Source: Deltaproteobacteria bacterium
GTDB lineage: Bacteria > JAMCPX01
Direction of reading: 5' to 3'
DNA: 32,525 nt
Assembly: GCA_023382265.1 (NCBI GenBank)
Contig: JAMCPX010000032.1
Span: 1 to 32,525 of the forward strand
The notes below the pieces were generated by a model. It was not told the DNA's origin. It ran no database searches and saw nothing but the letters and a program-made list of their open reading frames with translations. The first letter of the stretch is position 1, and every line of letters starts with the position of its first letter. This document shows positions 8,720 through 17,834 of the stretch, one piece after another. The translations under genes were made by a program, and so were the position numbers.

Positions 8720-11483
8720 GATCGTTTACTTTTTTGCAAAAGCCAGAGCAGACGGTACAGGTGAGATGAAGGATCTGCTTGGAGGAAAGGGTGCAGGGCT
8801 TGCAGAGATGACAAGGGCAGGCATACCTGTTCCGCCTGGTTTTACAATTCCAACGACTATATGTATCCAGTATTTTAAAACCGGGATGAGATTTCCATCC
8901 GGCTTAAAAGAAGAAGTTAAAAAAGCAATGAAAAGGCTCGAGGTAATAGCAGAGAAAGGGTTTGGCGATAAAAATAGTCCTTTACTCGTTTCCGTACGTT
9001 CCGGTGCAAAGTTTTCGATGCCTGGGATGATGGATACAATACTTAATCTCGGACTTAATGATCTGACTGTTGCGGGGCTTGCAGAGAAAACCGGGAATCA
9101 AAGGTTTGCTTATGACAGCTACAGGAGGTTTATATACATGTTTGGAGACGTTGTACTCGGTATAGAGAAAAAGATTTTTGAAGATGCTTTTGATGGATAT
9201 AAAAAGAGATTTAATGCAACCGATGATGTATCCGTACCTCCAACCGCTTTAAAATCCGTAATAGAAGATTTTAAAAATATCATAAAATCGAGAACAAAAT
9301 CTGAATTCCCTCAGGATCCATATCAGCAATTGTTTATGGCGATAGAGGCTGTTTTTAAATCATGGAACAATAATCGGGCAATTTATTATAGAAAGCAAAA
9401 CAATATTCCTGATAACCTTGGGACTGCAGTGAATATTCAAACAATGGTATTTGGTAATACCGGTAATAATTCAGCAACGGGCGTTGGCTTTACAAGAAAT
9501 CCTGCTACAGGAGAAAGGGTATTCTATGGCGAGTATCTTGTCAATGCCCAGGGTGAGGATGTTGTCGCAGGTATAAGAACGCCGAAACCTATATCAGAAT
9601 TGGCACAGGAGATGCCGGGTGTGTACAAACAGCTTAAGGATATAACAACAAGATTGGAAAAGCACTATAGAGATGTTCAAGATTTTGAATTTACAATAGA
9701 AGACAGAAAACTCTATATGCTTCAAACTCGTTCTGGTAAAAGAACGCCTCAGGCAGCGCTTAAGATCGCTGTTGATATGGTAAAAGAAAAGCTTATTACG
9801 AAAGAACAGGCTATAATGAGGATAGAACCCGATAAACTTGAGCAATTGCTGCATCCCGTATTCGATCCAAAGGTAAAATACGATGTTGTTGCTAAAGGGC
9901 TCGCAGCATCGCCAGGCGCTGCCTCAGGGCTAATCGTTCTTGACGCTGATAGGGCAGTGGAACTCTCAAAAAAAGGTGAGGCTGTTATACTTTTAAGGGA
10001 AGAAACATCGCCGGATGATATTCACGGTATGGATGCATCAAAGGGTATTTTAACAAGGAGAGGTGGAATGACATCACATGCTGCTGTCGTAGCAAGGCAG
10101 TACGGAAAACCCGCTGTTGTCGGGTGCAGTGTGCTTGAAATAGATGAAAAGACAAAGTCGGTTAAGATAGTAGATAAGCTTTTCAAAGAAGGTGATCACA
10201 TATCTATAAATGGCTCTACAGGTGATGTTATTATGGGGAGGGTCCCTTTTGTAGAACCGGATCTGACGGGTGATTTTAAAACAATCATGACATGGACTGA
10301 TAAGATACGAACACTCGGGGTAAGGGCAAACGCTGATATTCCAAGAGATGCACAAAAGGCAAGGGCGTTTGGTGCAGAGGGAATAGGGCTTTGCAGAACA
10401 GAGCACATGTTTTTTGATGAATCAAGGATCGGTATTATGCAGAGTATGATCCTTGCTGATAAAAGAGATGAAAGGCTTAAATACCTCGGCATGCTCGAAA
10501 AGATGCAGAAAGAGGATTTTGCCGGTATCCTTAAAGAAATGGAAGGACTGCCTGTTACAATAAGATTACTTGACCCGCCTCTTCATGAATTCCTGCCCAA
10601 ACGCGAAGATCTTATGGTTGAGATAACAAAACTTGAGTGTAATAAAGCTGCGCCTGTGGTTATTAATGAAAAAAAGAAACTGCTTGAAAGGGTTGAAGAA
10701 CTTCATGAATTTAATCCTATGCTTGGTCTGAGAGGTGCGAGACTCGGTATCGTTATGCCGGATATCACAAGGATGCAGGTAAGTGCTATTATTAATGCGG
10801 CATGCGATCTGCTGGAACAGGGTGTAAAGGTTTATCCGGAGATCATGCTGCCCGTTATAAGCACTATGAAAGAAATGCATGCACAAAAGACAATAGTCAT
10901 CCAGACAGGCGAAGAAGTAATGAAGCAGAGAAATAGGAAAGTAAAATACCTGATTGGAACTATGATAGAGCTTCCAAGAGCTGCTATCACTGCCGATGAG
11001 ATCGCGTCAGAAGCAGAGTTTTTCTCATTCGGAACAAATGACCTGACACAGACCACTTATGGGTTTTCAAGGGATGATGCTGGTAAGTTTATAAACTTTT
11101 ATATGACGTACGGGGAGCATTGTCCTATCTGCGGTGGAAAGCTGAATAAGGATGGTATTTGCGGAGACTGTGGCTATAAGGTAAGTATAAAACTGCAAAA
11201 CATACTAAACTTTGATCCATTCTCAACTATTGATGTCAAAGGCGTTGGAGAACTGGTAAAGATTGCTGTTGAAAAAGGACGGAAGACAAGGCCTGATATA
11301 AAACTCGGGATATGCGGCGAACATGGCGGTGATCCTAAAACAATTTTTTTCTGTCATAATGCAGGATTATCCTATGTAAGCTGTTCACCATACAGGATAC
11401 CTGTTGCAAGGCTTGCTGCGGCTCAGGCATTTCTAAAAGCCGATGAATCAATTAAAAAAGTACGAAAGCCGTATAAGAGATAG
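8703..11483 (+). CDS. ppdK: Pyruvate, phosphate dikinase with zinc-ribbon-like insertion
   Basis: Interconverts pyruvate, ATP and phosphate with PEP, AMP and pyrophosphate. ATG at 8703 has an AGGGGG ribosome binding site and overlaps glyS. Order: N-terminal ATP-grasp domain; phosphohistidine swivelling domain with the Gly-Gly-Met-Thr-Ser-His motif (phosphorylated His459); C-terminal PEP/pyruvate TIM barrel with Gly-Ile-Cys-Gly-Glu-His-Gly-Gly and the catalytic Cys894 in Tyr-Val-Ser-Cys-Ser-Pro. At 926 residues it is about 50 longer than the classic clostridial enzyme. Part of the excess is an insertion between the Ser-Arg-Asp-Asp-Ala-Gly-Lys-Phe and Asp-Pro-Phe blocks carrying two CxxC pairs (C807/C810 and C820/C823), like a zinc ribbon. 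No other residue essential to the family appears missing. Confidence 0.96.
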   Translation: MAVKNKIVYFFAKARADGTGEMKDLLGGKGAGLAEMTRAGIPVPPGFTIPTTICIQYFKTGMRFPSGLKEEVKKAMKRLEVIAEKGFGDKNSPLLVSVRSGAKFSMPGMMDTILNLGLNDLTVAGLAEKTGNQRFAYDSYRRFIYMFGDVVLGIEKKIFEDAFDGYKKRFNATDDVSVPPTALKSVIEDFKNIIKSRTKSEFPQDPYQQLFMAIEAVFKSWNNNRAIYYRKQNNIPDNLGTAVNIQTMVFGNTGNNSATGVGFTRNPATGERVFYGEYLVNAQGEDVVAGIRTPKPISELAQEMPGVYKQLKDITTRLEKHYRDVQDFEFTIEDRKLYMLQTRSGKRTPQAALKIAVDMVKEKLITKEQAIMRIEPDKLEQLLHPVFDPKVKYDVVAKGLAASPGAASGLIVLDADRAVELSKKGEAVILLREETSPDDIHGMDASKGILTRRGGMTSHAAVVARQYGKPAVVGCSVLEIDEKTKSVKIVDKLFKEGDHISINGSTGDVIMGRVPFVEPDLTGDFKTIMTWTDKIRTLGVRANADIPRDAQKARAFGAEGIGLCRTEHMFFDESRIGIMQSMILADKRDERLKYLGMLEKMQKEDFAGILKEMEGLPVTIRLLDPPLHEFLPKREDLMVEITKLECNKAAPVVINEKKKLLERVEELHEFNPMLGLRGARLGIVMPDITRMQVSAIINAACDLLEQGVKVYPEIMLPVISTMKEMHAQKTIVIQTGEEVMKQRNRKVKYLIGTMIELPRAAITADEIASEAEFFSFGTNDLTQTTYGFSRDDAGKFINFYMTYGEHCPICGGKLNKDGICGDCGYKVSIKLQNILNFDPFSTIDVKGVGELVKIAVEKGRKTRPDIKLGICGEHGGDPKTIFFCHNAGLSYVSCSPYRIPVARLAAAQAFLKADESIKKVRKPYKR

Positions 11484-11539
11484 ACAAGGTGCTAATAATG
11501 GTAAATGCAGTAGAAAGACACTAAGTTTTTGGAGATTAT

Positions 11540-13090
11540 ATGTCCGATGAAAAACGTATAAAAGAGCTTGCAAGGATGCACAGTGAAGCAGAACTTGGCG
11601 GCGGTGAATACAGGATTAAAAAACAGCATGATTCCGGTAAGCTTACTGCAAGAGAAAGAATAGAAATACTCCTTGATAAAGGAAGTTTTGTAGAACTCGA
11701 TAAATTCGTGCTTCACAGGGCGATCGACTTTGGAATGGACAAACAAAAATATCTTGGTGATGGTGTTGTAACAGGATACGGAACTATTAATGCCAGGCTT
11801 GTTTATGTTTTTTCTCAGGATTTTACAGTATTCGGGGGCTCTCTCTCAGGGGCTTATGCAAAAAAGATATGCAAAATAATGGATCTCGCAGTAAAGAATG
11901 GTGCACCTGTAATCGGTCTTAATGATTCTGGCGGTGCAAGGATTCAGGAAGGGGTAGAAAGTCTTGCCGGCTATGCCGATATATTCTTAAGGAATGTGCT
12001 TACATCGGGTGTTGTCCCTCAAATCTCTGCCATAATGGGACCGTGTGCAGGCGGTGCTGTTTATTCCCCTGCGATAACAGACTTCATATTCATGACCAAA
12101 GGAACGAGCTATATGTTTGTTACTGGTCCTGATGTTGTAAAATCGGTTACGCATGAAGAGGTTTCAAAAGAAGAGCTTGGCGGTGCAATTACACATGCAA
12201 CAAAAAGCGGTATTGCACATTTTACATTTGATTCTGATGAGGAATGTTTGCTTGGTATAAGAGAACTTCTGGGTTTCATTCCATCAAACAATCTTGATGA
12301 TCCGCCTTTAAAACCCACCACTGACCCTCATGATCGTATTATTGCCGAGCTTGATAGCCTTATACCTGATCAGCCGAACAAGCCTTATGATATAAAGGAG
12401 CTGATTTTTGCCACTGTTGACGAAGGGTATTTTCTTGAGGTTCATGAGACTTATGCAACAAACATTGTTGTAGGGTTTGCAAGATATGGCTCTATGCCTG
12501 TTGGTATTGTCGCCAATCAGCCGGCATCTCTTGCAGGAACGCTTGATATAGATGCATCCGTAAAAGCTGCAAGATTTGTGAGGTTTTGTGATGCATTCAA
12601 TATCCCGCTGATTACATTTGAAGATGTGCCTGGTTTTTTGCCAGGTACTGTCCAGGAGCATGGAGGTATAATAAGGCATGGTGCAAAATTACTCTATGCA
12701 TTTGCGGAGGCAACCGTTCCGAAGATAACTGTCATCACAAGAAAAGCTTATGGCGGTGCTTATGATGTTATGTCAAGTAAACATATAAGGGCTGATATAA
12801 ACTATGCATATCCCGGCGCTGAAATAGCTGTTATGGGCCCGGATGGTGCGGTTAATATTATATTCAAAAAAGATATCGATTCTGCTAAGGATCCACAGGC
12901 AAGACGCAATCAATTGGTAGAGGAGTATAGAGAAAAATTTGCATCACCATGGAAGGCGGCAGAGCTTGGATACATTGATGAAGTGATTATGCCGTCGGAT
13001 ACAAGATATAAGATTATATCGGCATTAAAAATGCTTAAAAATAAACGCGATACAAATCCTCCAAAAAAACACGGCAATATACCTTTGTAA
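11540..13090 (+). CDS. Acyl-CoA carboxylase carboxyltransferase subunit (propionyl/methylmalonyl-CoA type)
   Basis: 516-residue biotin-dependent carboxyltransferase of the PccB/MmdA family, moving CO2 between carboxybiotin and an acyl-CoA. GGAG at 11531-11534 supports the start. Both crotonase-like halves are present: the Gly-Gly-Ala-Arg-Ile-Gln-Glu-Gly block at 131-138, a Gly-Pro-Cys-Ala-Gly-Gly oxyanion loop at 167-172, and a second Gly-Gly-Ala-Tyr block. Asp409 in Gly-Gly-Ala-Tyr-Asp-Val-Met matches the residue that favours propionyl-CoA over acetyl-CoA in actinobacterial PccB. No biotin carboxylase, biotin carrier or sodium-pump subunit is nearby, so carboxylase versus decarboxylase (mmdA) versus transcarboxylase cannot be decided. 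It lies 56 bp after ppdK. Confidence 0.92.
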   Translation: MSDEKRIKELARMHSEAELGGGEYRIKKQHDSGKLTARERIEILLDKGSFVELDKFVLHRAIDFGMDKQKYLGDGVVTGYGTINARLVYVFSQDFTVFGGSLSGAYAKKICKIMDLAVKNGAPVIGLNDSGGARIQEGVESLAGYADIFLRNVLTSGVVPQISAIMGPCAGGAVYSPAITDFIFMTKGTSYMFVTGPDVVKSVTHEEVSKEELGGAITHATKSGIAHFTFDSDEECLLGIRELLGFIPSNNLDDPPLKPTTDPHDRIIAELDSLIPDQPNKPYDIKELIFATVDEGYFLEVHETYATNIVVGFARYGSMPVGIVANQPASLAGTLDIDASVKAARFVRFCDAFNIPLITFEDVPGFLPGTVQEHGGIIRHGAKLLYAFAEATVPKITVITRKAYGGAYDVMSSKHIRADINYAYPGAEIAVMGPDGAVNIIFKKDIDSAKDPQARRNQLVEEYREKFASPWKAAELGYIDEVIMPSDTRYKIISALKMLKNKRDTNPPKKHGNIPL

Positions 13091-13163
13091 GCATATTAAC
13101 CGGAACATAAACTTCCTTATTCGATACATCCTTCGGGGGATTGTCTCCAATAAAATGGATACA

Positions 13164-14096
13164 TTATTTCTTAAACATGTCTCCAGATTTTAATCCTCTG
13201 CCTATTGCGAAATCAAATGCAGACATTGGTTTACCGGAATTTGGTTTGACATACTTTATAAGTAAGATGCCTTTCCCCGTTGCAGTATGAATTCCATTCT
13301 TATTGCTTTCTATTATAGTACCCGGGACTTGTTTGGGAGCCTCGTCCAAAGGTTCTGTACTTAATATCTGTAGAGGATTACCCTTATAGTATGTCCATGC
13401 GGTAGGCCATGAAATGAGTGCTCTAACCGTATTATGGTTTTCTACGGCAGACTTATTGAAATCAAGCTCGCCCTCTTCTTTTGATATCTTTGGTGCTAAC
13501 ACTGCTAAGTCATTATTTTGCGGGATAGGGGTGACAGCCTGCTGTTCAAGCAAAGAAAGCGATTTTAATAATAGATCAGCGCCGATTCGTGAGAGTCTAT
13601 CCTCAAGTGAAATTGCATTATCAAGTATATCTATCATCTCTGTTTGTTGCATGATTATGGGACCCGTATCCATACCTTCATCAAGCTTCATTACAGTAAC
13701 AGCCGTTTTGGTATCACCCTTCAAAAGGCATCTCTGTATTGGTGCCGCACCTCTGTATTTGGGAAGTAAAGATGGATGTATGTTTATGCAGCCATACCGG
13801 GGTAATGTTAATATGTATGGTGGTATAAGTTTGCCATAAGCAGATACGACTATAGCATCGGGTATTCTTGATTGCAGCCATTTTTTAAAAGGCTCATCGG
13901 AAAGATTTGACGGTGTCATTGTATCTATATCGTGTTTTATTGCAGTTTCGTGTACGCGAGTCGGTTTTTTAATAAGTCCTCTTCCAGAGGGCTTCGGAGG
14001 TTTTGTTACTGCGCCAATTATGTCATGGTGTGAATTTATTAATGCTTCAAAGGCAGGTATACTAAATGAAGAACTACCCATAAATATTATTTTCAT
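13164..14096 (-). CDS. fmt: Methionyl-tRNA formyltransferase
   Basis: Formylates initiator Met-tRNA with 10-formyltetrahydrofolate. 310 residues, normal length. The N-terminal formyltransferase domain has the catalytic Asn105, His107 and Asp143, in Asn-Ile-His-Pro-Ser-Leu-Leu-Pro and Gly-Met-Asp-Thr-Gly contexts, plus the KYRGAAPI signature at 113-120. A C-terminal OB-like domain follows from about 205. It is the last gene of the minus-strand run, 11 bp after def, a common pairing. No clear Shine-Dalgarno precedes it, so coupling to def is likely. It converges on the carboxyltransferase gene across 73 bp in which no convincing terminator was found. Confidence 0.97.
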   Translation of the reverse strand: MKIIFMGSSSFSIPAFEALINSHHDIIGAVTKPPKPSGRGLIKKPTRVHETAIKHDIDTMTPSNLSDEPFKKWLQSRIPDAIVVSAYGKLIPPYILTLPRYGCINIHPSLLPKYRGAAPIQRCLLKGDTKTAVTVMKLDEGMDTGPIIMQQTEMIDILDNAISLEDRLSRIGADLLLKSLSLLEQQAVTPIPQNNDLAVLAPKISKEEGELDFNKSAVENHNTVRALISWPTAWTYYKGNPLQILSTEPLDEAPKQVPGTIIESNKNGIHTATGKGILLIKYVKPNSGKPMSAFDFAIGRGLKSGDMFKK

Positions 14097-14107
14097 ATAA
14101 CAGATTA

Positions 14108-14644
14108 TTATATTTTTCGTGAATGATGGTTAGCAGGACCGTGTTCTGACCTGTCTTTTTTTAACGATCTGATATAAGCCTCTCTTTTAAGCAATGACGT
14201 CTTATCAAGTAGTGTTATCCCCATAAGGTGATCCATCTCATGCTGTATAACTATTGCTGTTAATCCTTTTGCTTCAAAAAAGATTTCTTTCTCATTTAGA
14301 TCAAAAGCCGAAACAAGGATTTGATCGTTTCTTTTAACGTTTATTCTGAAGCCGGGCAGACTAAGACATCCTTCTTCTATTGAGGCCTCGCCGCTTGATT
14401 CCACAATTCTTGGGTTAATAAATACCATCGGATGTTTTTTTTCATCTTCCGTATGGACATCCATTAAGAATAAAAGGCTTTCTTCTCCAATTTGTGTAGC
14501 CGCTAATCCTATCCCCAAAGCGTTGTACATGGTTTCAAACATATTACCTATAAGTGTACGGATATTGTTGTCTATATTTTTTACTGGTTTTGCCTTTTTT
14601 TTAAGTATGCTTTCCGGATATGTGTGTATCTGTAGTATTGACAT
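14108..14644 (-). CDS. def: Peptide deformylase
   Basis: Removes the N-formyl group from nascent proteins using a bound metal. 178 residues with all three family motifs: GIGLAATQ at 44-51, EGCLS at 91-95 (metal ligand Cys93) and QHEMDH at 134-139 (ligands His135 and His139, catalytic Glu136). The C-terminal extension beyond the catalytic core is basic and His-rich. Its start overlaps the stop of the upstream DUF4388 gene by one base. Confidence 0.97.
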   Translation of the reverse strand: MSILQIHTYPESILKKKAKPVKNIDNNIRTLIGNMFETMYNALGIGLAATQIGEESLLFLMDVHTEDEKKHPMVFINPRIVESSGEASIEEGCLSLPGFRINVKRNDQILVSAFDLNEKEIFFEAKGLTAIVIQHEMDHLMGITLLDKTSLLKREAYIRSLKKDRSEHGPANHHSRKI

Positions 14645-16050
14645 TATTCTTCTCGTTCAAGCAGTTCTAGTTGTTTTTTTGATTCTTTATGATTTGAATT
14701 ATGCACCAGTGCCTTTAAAAAGCATTCGCGAGCTTTCTTATACTCTTTTTTATTTTTGTATATTATACCGAGATAGTAGAGATTTCTTGCCTCTTCCGGG
14801 TTCAGTTCATTAGCTTTAAGGAAAGCTTTTTCAGCATTGGCAATATTTATCTGGTGTTCAGAAAAATCCATTGTCTCGAGAATACCCATTGCAGTATAAT
14901 ATTCACCTATGGTCGAATCATTATCTATTGCTGTTTTAAATGCATTATATGCATCTCTATAATTTTTTTCATTAACAAGTATTTTACCCTTTTCAAAAAT
15001 TTGTCTGGCAAGTACCGGGTCTGACTCTACAGACAGCATACTTTTATCTTCCTCGCTCAATTCTCTTAAATATTTTTCCCTTGAGGTATCTTTATAAATG
15101 ATGGTAAATGCTTCAAGCACCTGGTTGTACAGTTCTGTTGCAAGCGGTTTTATTTCTGCATATTCTCCATCCAGGAATCTATCAGGCCTGTACTTCTGTG
15201 ATAATTGTGTAAAAGCAGAGAGTATTTGTTCCTTTGTCGCTGTTTTATCAAGTCCGAGTTTCTCAAACAGGTTTTGATTCTTAAATGTTTCGAGCTTTGA
15301 TGTTATTTCTATTTTAAGCATAGGTGTTTCAGCAGTTTCTGTCTTTTCAGAGCTTGGATAAATCAGTTCGAGTAATCTTAATACTCCTAGTATTTGTATG
15401 GTTTTTAATTCACCCATGCTTCCTTCTGTTACTATATTGTTTACAGTTTTATTTTCATCTATAAGATTGTATATCTTCTCACCTTCCGTATTTTTCAATA
15501 TATGTATACCATCTTCCGATGATGCCGTTTTTTGTATTATTGTTTTGGTAGAACCAATCAGCTCTTTTAATTTGTCAGGGCTAAATTTCCTTTTCACACC
15601 TTCCAATATGAGTGTCCACATGCTCAGGTCAAGCGTTATAACCTCGTCACTAAAAGGAGCTCCCTCTATAAAGTTGTATATCCCGTCATCCCACTCAAAG
15701 ACAGAGTAGATAATCTCGGAAACTTGTTTTAGAACAAGGTCAAAAAGCTGTTCAGGTGTTAAGAGCCCCATATTTACAAGTATGGTCCCCAGCCTGTTGC
15801 CTGTTTTCATGACTTCTTTTAAAGCAGCATCAAGTTGTGCTTCAGAAACAAGCCCAAGCCTTGATACCATTGTTCCCATCCTGTCAGAGGAAGAATTAGA
15901 CGCAGAAAATACCGGCTTACCTTTTGATATGTAAACAATCTTTACCTCCGAGCCATTGGTCAGCCTTAATATGCCCGTACTTTTCTCCGAGTACAGGCTT
16001 ATCAAAATCTTAATAAACGATATATCTTTTAAATTACCTTTTGTTATCAT
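14644..16050 (-). CDS. DUF4388 / degenerate J-domain / TPR protein
   Basis: 468-residue cytoplasmic protein with no signal or membrane segment. An N-terminal DUF4388 (PatA N-like) domain spans about 1-130 and includes a Met-Gly-Leu-Leu-Thr-Pro-Glu-Gln-Leu helix pair. A DnaJ-like domain spans about 261-331, and TPR-like helices span about 345-465. The J-domain signature reads Arg-Pro-Asp (288-290) in place of His-Pro-Asp, so stimulation of DnaK is doubtful. Proteins of this architecture occur in Deltaproteobacteria and Myxococcota, generally without an assigned role; scaffolding or signalling is a reasonable guess. It sits between the ArsA/148-residue pair and def. Confidence 0.8.
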   Translation of the reverse strand: MITKGNLKDISFIKILISLYSEKSTGILRLTNGSEVKIVYISKGKPVFSASNSSSDRMGTMVSRLGLVSEAQLDAALKEVMKTGNRLGTILVNMGLLTPEQLFDLVLKQVSEIIYSVFEWDDGIYNFIEGAPFSDEVITLDLSMWTLILEGVKRKFSPDKLKELIGSTKTIIQKTASSEDGIHILKNTEGEKIYNLIDENKTVNNIVTEGSMGELKTIQILGVLRLLELIYPSSEKTETAETPMLKIEITSKLETFKNQNLFEKLGLDKTATKEQILSAFTQLSQKYRPDRFLDGEYAEIKPLATELYNQVLEAFTIIYKDTSREKYLRELSEEDKSMLSVESDPVLARQIFEKGKILVNEKNYRDAYNAFKTAIDNDSTIGEYYTAMGILETMDFSEHQINIANAEKAFLKANELNPEEARNLYYLGIIYKNKKEYKKARECFLKALVHNSNHKESKKQLELLEREE

Positions 16051-16077
16051 ATCAAATTATAAACACAGACTTTCGTC

Positions 16078-16524
16078 CTATTCAATGATGATTTTTTTAA
16101 TCTTTTTTGATTTTTGTTTTTTTCTCTCACCCTTCAAAATGCTTCTTAAGCTCTCCAACATCTGCCATCTTGGATCCATTTGTTCAATCCCCTGTTTTTT
16201 TAATCTTTCCATCTCCTCATCGATCATACTATTGATCAAATATAATATCTCCCCAGCATCTGCCGGCATATTTCCCAGCCTTAGAGGATCAATTACCTTG
16301 CCTATTATTACATTTAATAGAAGTTGAAACAGGTTAAGAATAGATACTAATAGTGCAGTAGCTTCTCCGTTATCATAATTGCTAATAGTTTCTCTAACAA
16401 AGTCTACGAGTGATATTAGAGCAAGTATGTCCTCTCTATTTGCCGTTAAGAAATGTTGTTTAGAGGCTTCAAGTGCTTTTATGGCCTCAGGGTTTAATTT
16501 GGTTATGTTCTGTTTTTTTTTCAT
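16078..16524 (-). CDS. Hypothetical helical protein coupled to ArsA
   Basis: 148 residues, not recognised. The ATG at 16524 overlaps the ArsA stop as ATGA and is preferred; a TTG at 16545 would add seven residues. The sequence is almost entirely predicted helix. A strongly hydrophobic stretch at about 55-75, rich in Leu, Ile and Val, could be a buried or membrane-associating helix. An acidic amphipathic segment follows, and the C terminus is very basic (about residues 130-145, many Lys). No Cys cluster or enzymatic motif is visible. Tight coupling on both sides suggests it works with the ArsA ATPase or the DUF4388 protein. Confidence 0.75.
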   Translation of the reverse strand: MKKKQNITKLNPEAIKALEASKQHFLTANREDILALISLVDFVRETISNYDNGEATALLVSILNLFQLLLNVIIGKVIDPLRLGNMPADAGEILYLINSMIDEEMERLKKQGIEQMDPRWQMLESLRSILKGERKKQKSKKIKKIIIE

Positions 16525-17681
16525 ACAAAAGTTATTTTTAGCCAATCATCCTCTGTTGAGGCTTCTTTAATCTCCTTTGTCTGAAGTGCCCTCGGTAGTG
16601 CAATATTCCTCTGGAAATTCCTTATTTTAAGGATAAGCTCATCACCACTGATAAATAATTCAATCTCCTCTTTTTTAACACCGGGCAGTTTTAACATAAA
16701 AATGAAGCTGTTGCCCTTTTTATTTATTTTAATTGGAGATTCTTTGCTGAAGATCTTTGATGGGTTTTCACTCTCGAACAATGCGTCTGCAAATTGTGAC
16801 AGGGCCTGAATCCCGATCATCTCCTTATTGTATAATTTTGCTCTAAATAGAGGGGTGCCGGCAAAGGACTTCGAAATGTGTTTGATATGCTTATCCTGAA
16901 TCTCAAGCCAGTTGGCCAAGTATGAATCGTTGATTTCCTGTGGATATATCTTGTTTATGATTACGGCATCTATTGTGAATCCAAACATATTAAGATAGGT
17001 CTGAGCTCTTATTGATTCATTTATAACCATTTTTTCGGGATTTACCATAAGTCTTATGGTTGTAAAATTGTTGTCTATGAGTAGTGCTTTTATTTTTACC
17101 ATTTTTAAGTATAACTGTTCTATTGCACCATAAACTTCGTCTTTTGGGAATGGTATTCTGGCAAATTTTTCGGCGGCAGGTCTTACTATCTTTGCTATTT
17201 TTCTGCCGATGTTGAAAAACTTGTCCATATACCATTGAAATATCTCGGGAAAGCTGAGCAGCCTTATTGTGTTTGCGGTTGGTGCACAATCTATTATTGC
17301 AACATCAAAACTGCCCTGATCTTTATACTCAAGTATCTTTAAAAGGCTGAATAACTCTTCCATTCCCGGCAGGGTTGCAAGCTCTTCTGCAATTAATTCA
17401 TCGAGTCCCTGGCTTTGCAGTAATATTTTTATGTATGATTCAATCTTTCCCCAGTTATTAGATATTTCATTCTGAACGTCTATCTCCTGTGCGAATAGGT
17501 TCGTCTTTAGCTTCTTTGGCTCTTTGCCTATGGGCATACCGAAAACATCGGATAGACTATGCGCTGCATCTGTACTTAAAACAATTGTACTATTCCCGAA
17601 TTCCGCAGAACGAACCGCTGTTGCTGCCGATACGGTCGTTTTACCAACCCCACCTTTGCCTGTGTATAATATCACTCTCAT
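16521..17681 (-). CDS. ArsA/Get3-family ATPase with C-terminal HSP20-like domain
   Basis: 386-residue deviant P-loop ATPase: GKGGVGKTT at 8-16 and an Asp-Ala-Ala-His-Ser-Leu switch near 39, with an Asp-Cys-Ala-Pro-Thr segment near 130. The last 65 or so residues form a small-heat-shock-like beta domain (Leu-Pro-Gly-Val-Lys-Lys-Glu-Glu-Ile pattern), matching the known ArsA_HSP20 arrangement. One ATPase half only, so it would act as a dimer. No arsenite pump, ArsR or ArsC lies nearby, so arsenic resistance is unlikely; a chaperone or targeting role like Get3 is more plausible but unproven. It leads a tight minus-strand run ending in fmt. An upstream TTGACG at 17712-17717 may be its -35 box. Confidence 0.9.
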   Translation of the reverse strand: MRVILYTGKGGVGKTTVSAATAVRSAEFGNSTIVLSTDAAHSLSDVFGMPIGKEPKKLKTNLFAQEIDVQNEISNNWGKIESYIKILLQSQGLDELIAEELATLPGMEELFSLLKILEYKDQGSFDVAIIDCAPTANTIRLLSFPEIFQWYMDKFFNIGRKIAKIVRPAAEKFARIPFPKDEVYGAIEQLYLKMVKIKALLIDNNFTTIRLMVNPEKMVINESIRAQTYLNMFGFTIDAVIINKIYPQEINDSYLANWLEIQDKHIKHISKSFAGTPLFRAKLYNKEMIGIQALSQFADALFESENPSKIFSKESPIKINKKGNSFIFMLKLPGVKKEEIELFISGDELILKIRNFQRNIALPRALQTKEIKEASTEDDWLKITFV

Positions 17682-17834
17682 AAAGGCACTTTAACTTTTT
17701 TTATATAGGATCGTCAATTATAATCAGAGCCTTTTTTCATTATCCCAAAAATTGCATTTTAAAAAGGTATACCGTGAGAACGTCGCTGATAAAGATTTCA
17801 GAACCAACAATTTATCCGCCGACACTGAGTTTTC

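Noticed and set aside
10074-11056. Several 75-110 codon minus-strand frames across ppdK
   Set aside because: They lie over the conserved PPDK frame and show no family resemblance.
13091-13163. Terminator between the convergent carboxyltransferase and fmt genes
   Set aside because: Only 4-bp stems are visible and there is no T-run after them.
16521-17681. Arsenic resistance operon
   Set aside because: Only the ArsA fold is present; there is no pump, reductase or ArsR, and the HSP20-like domain marks a different subfamily.
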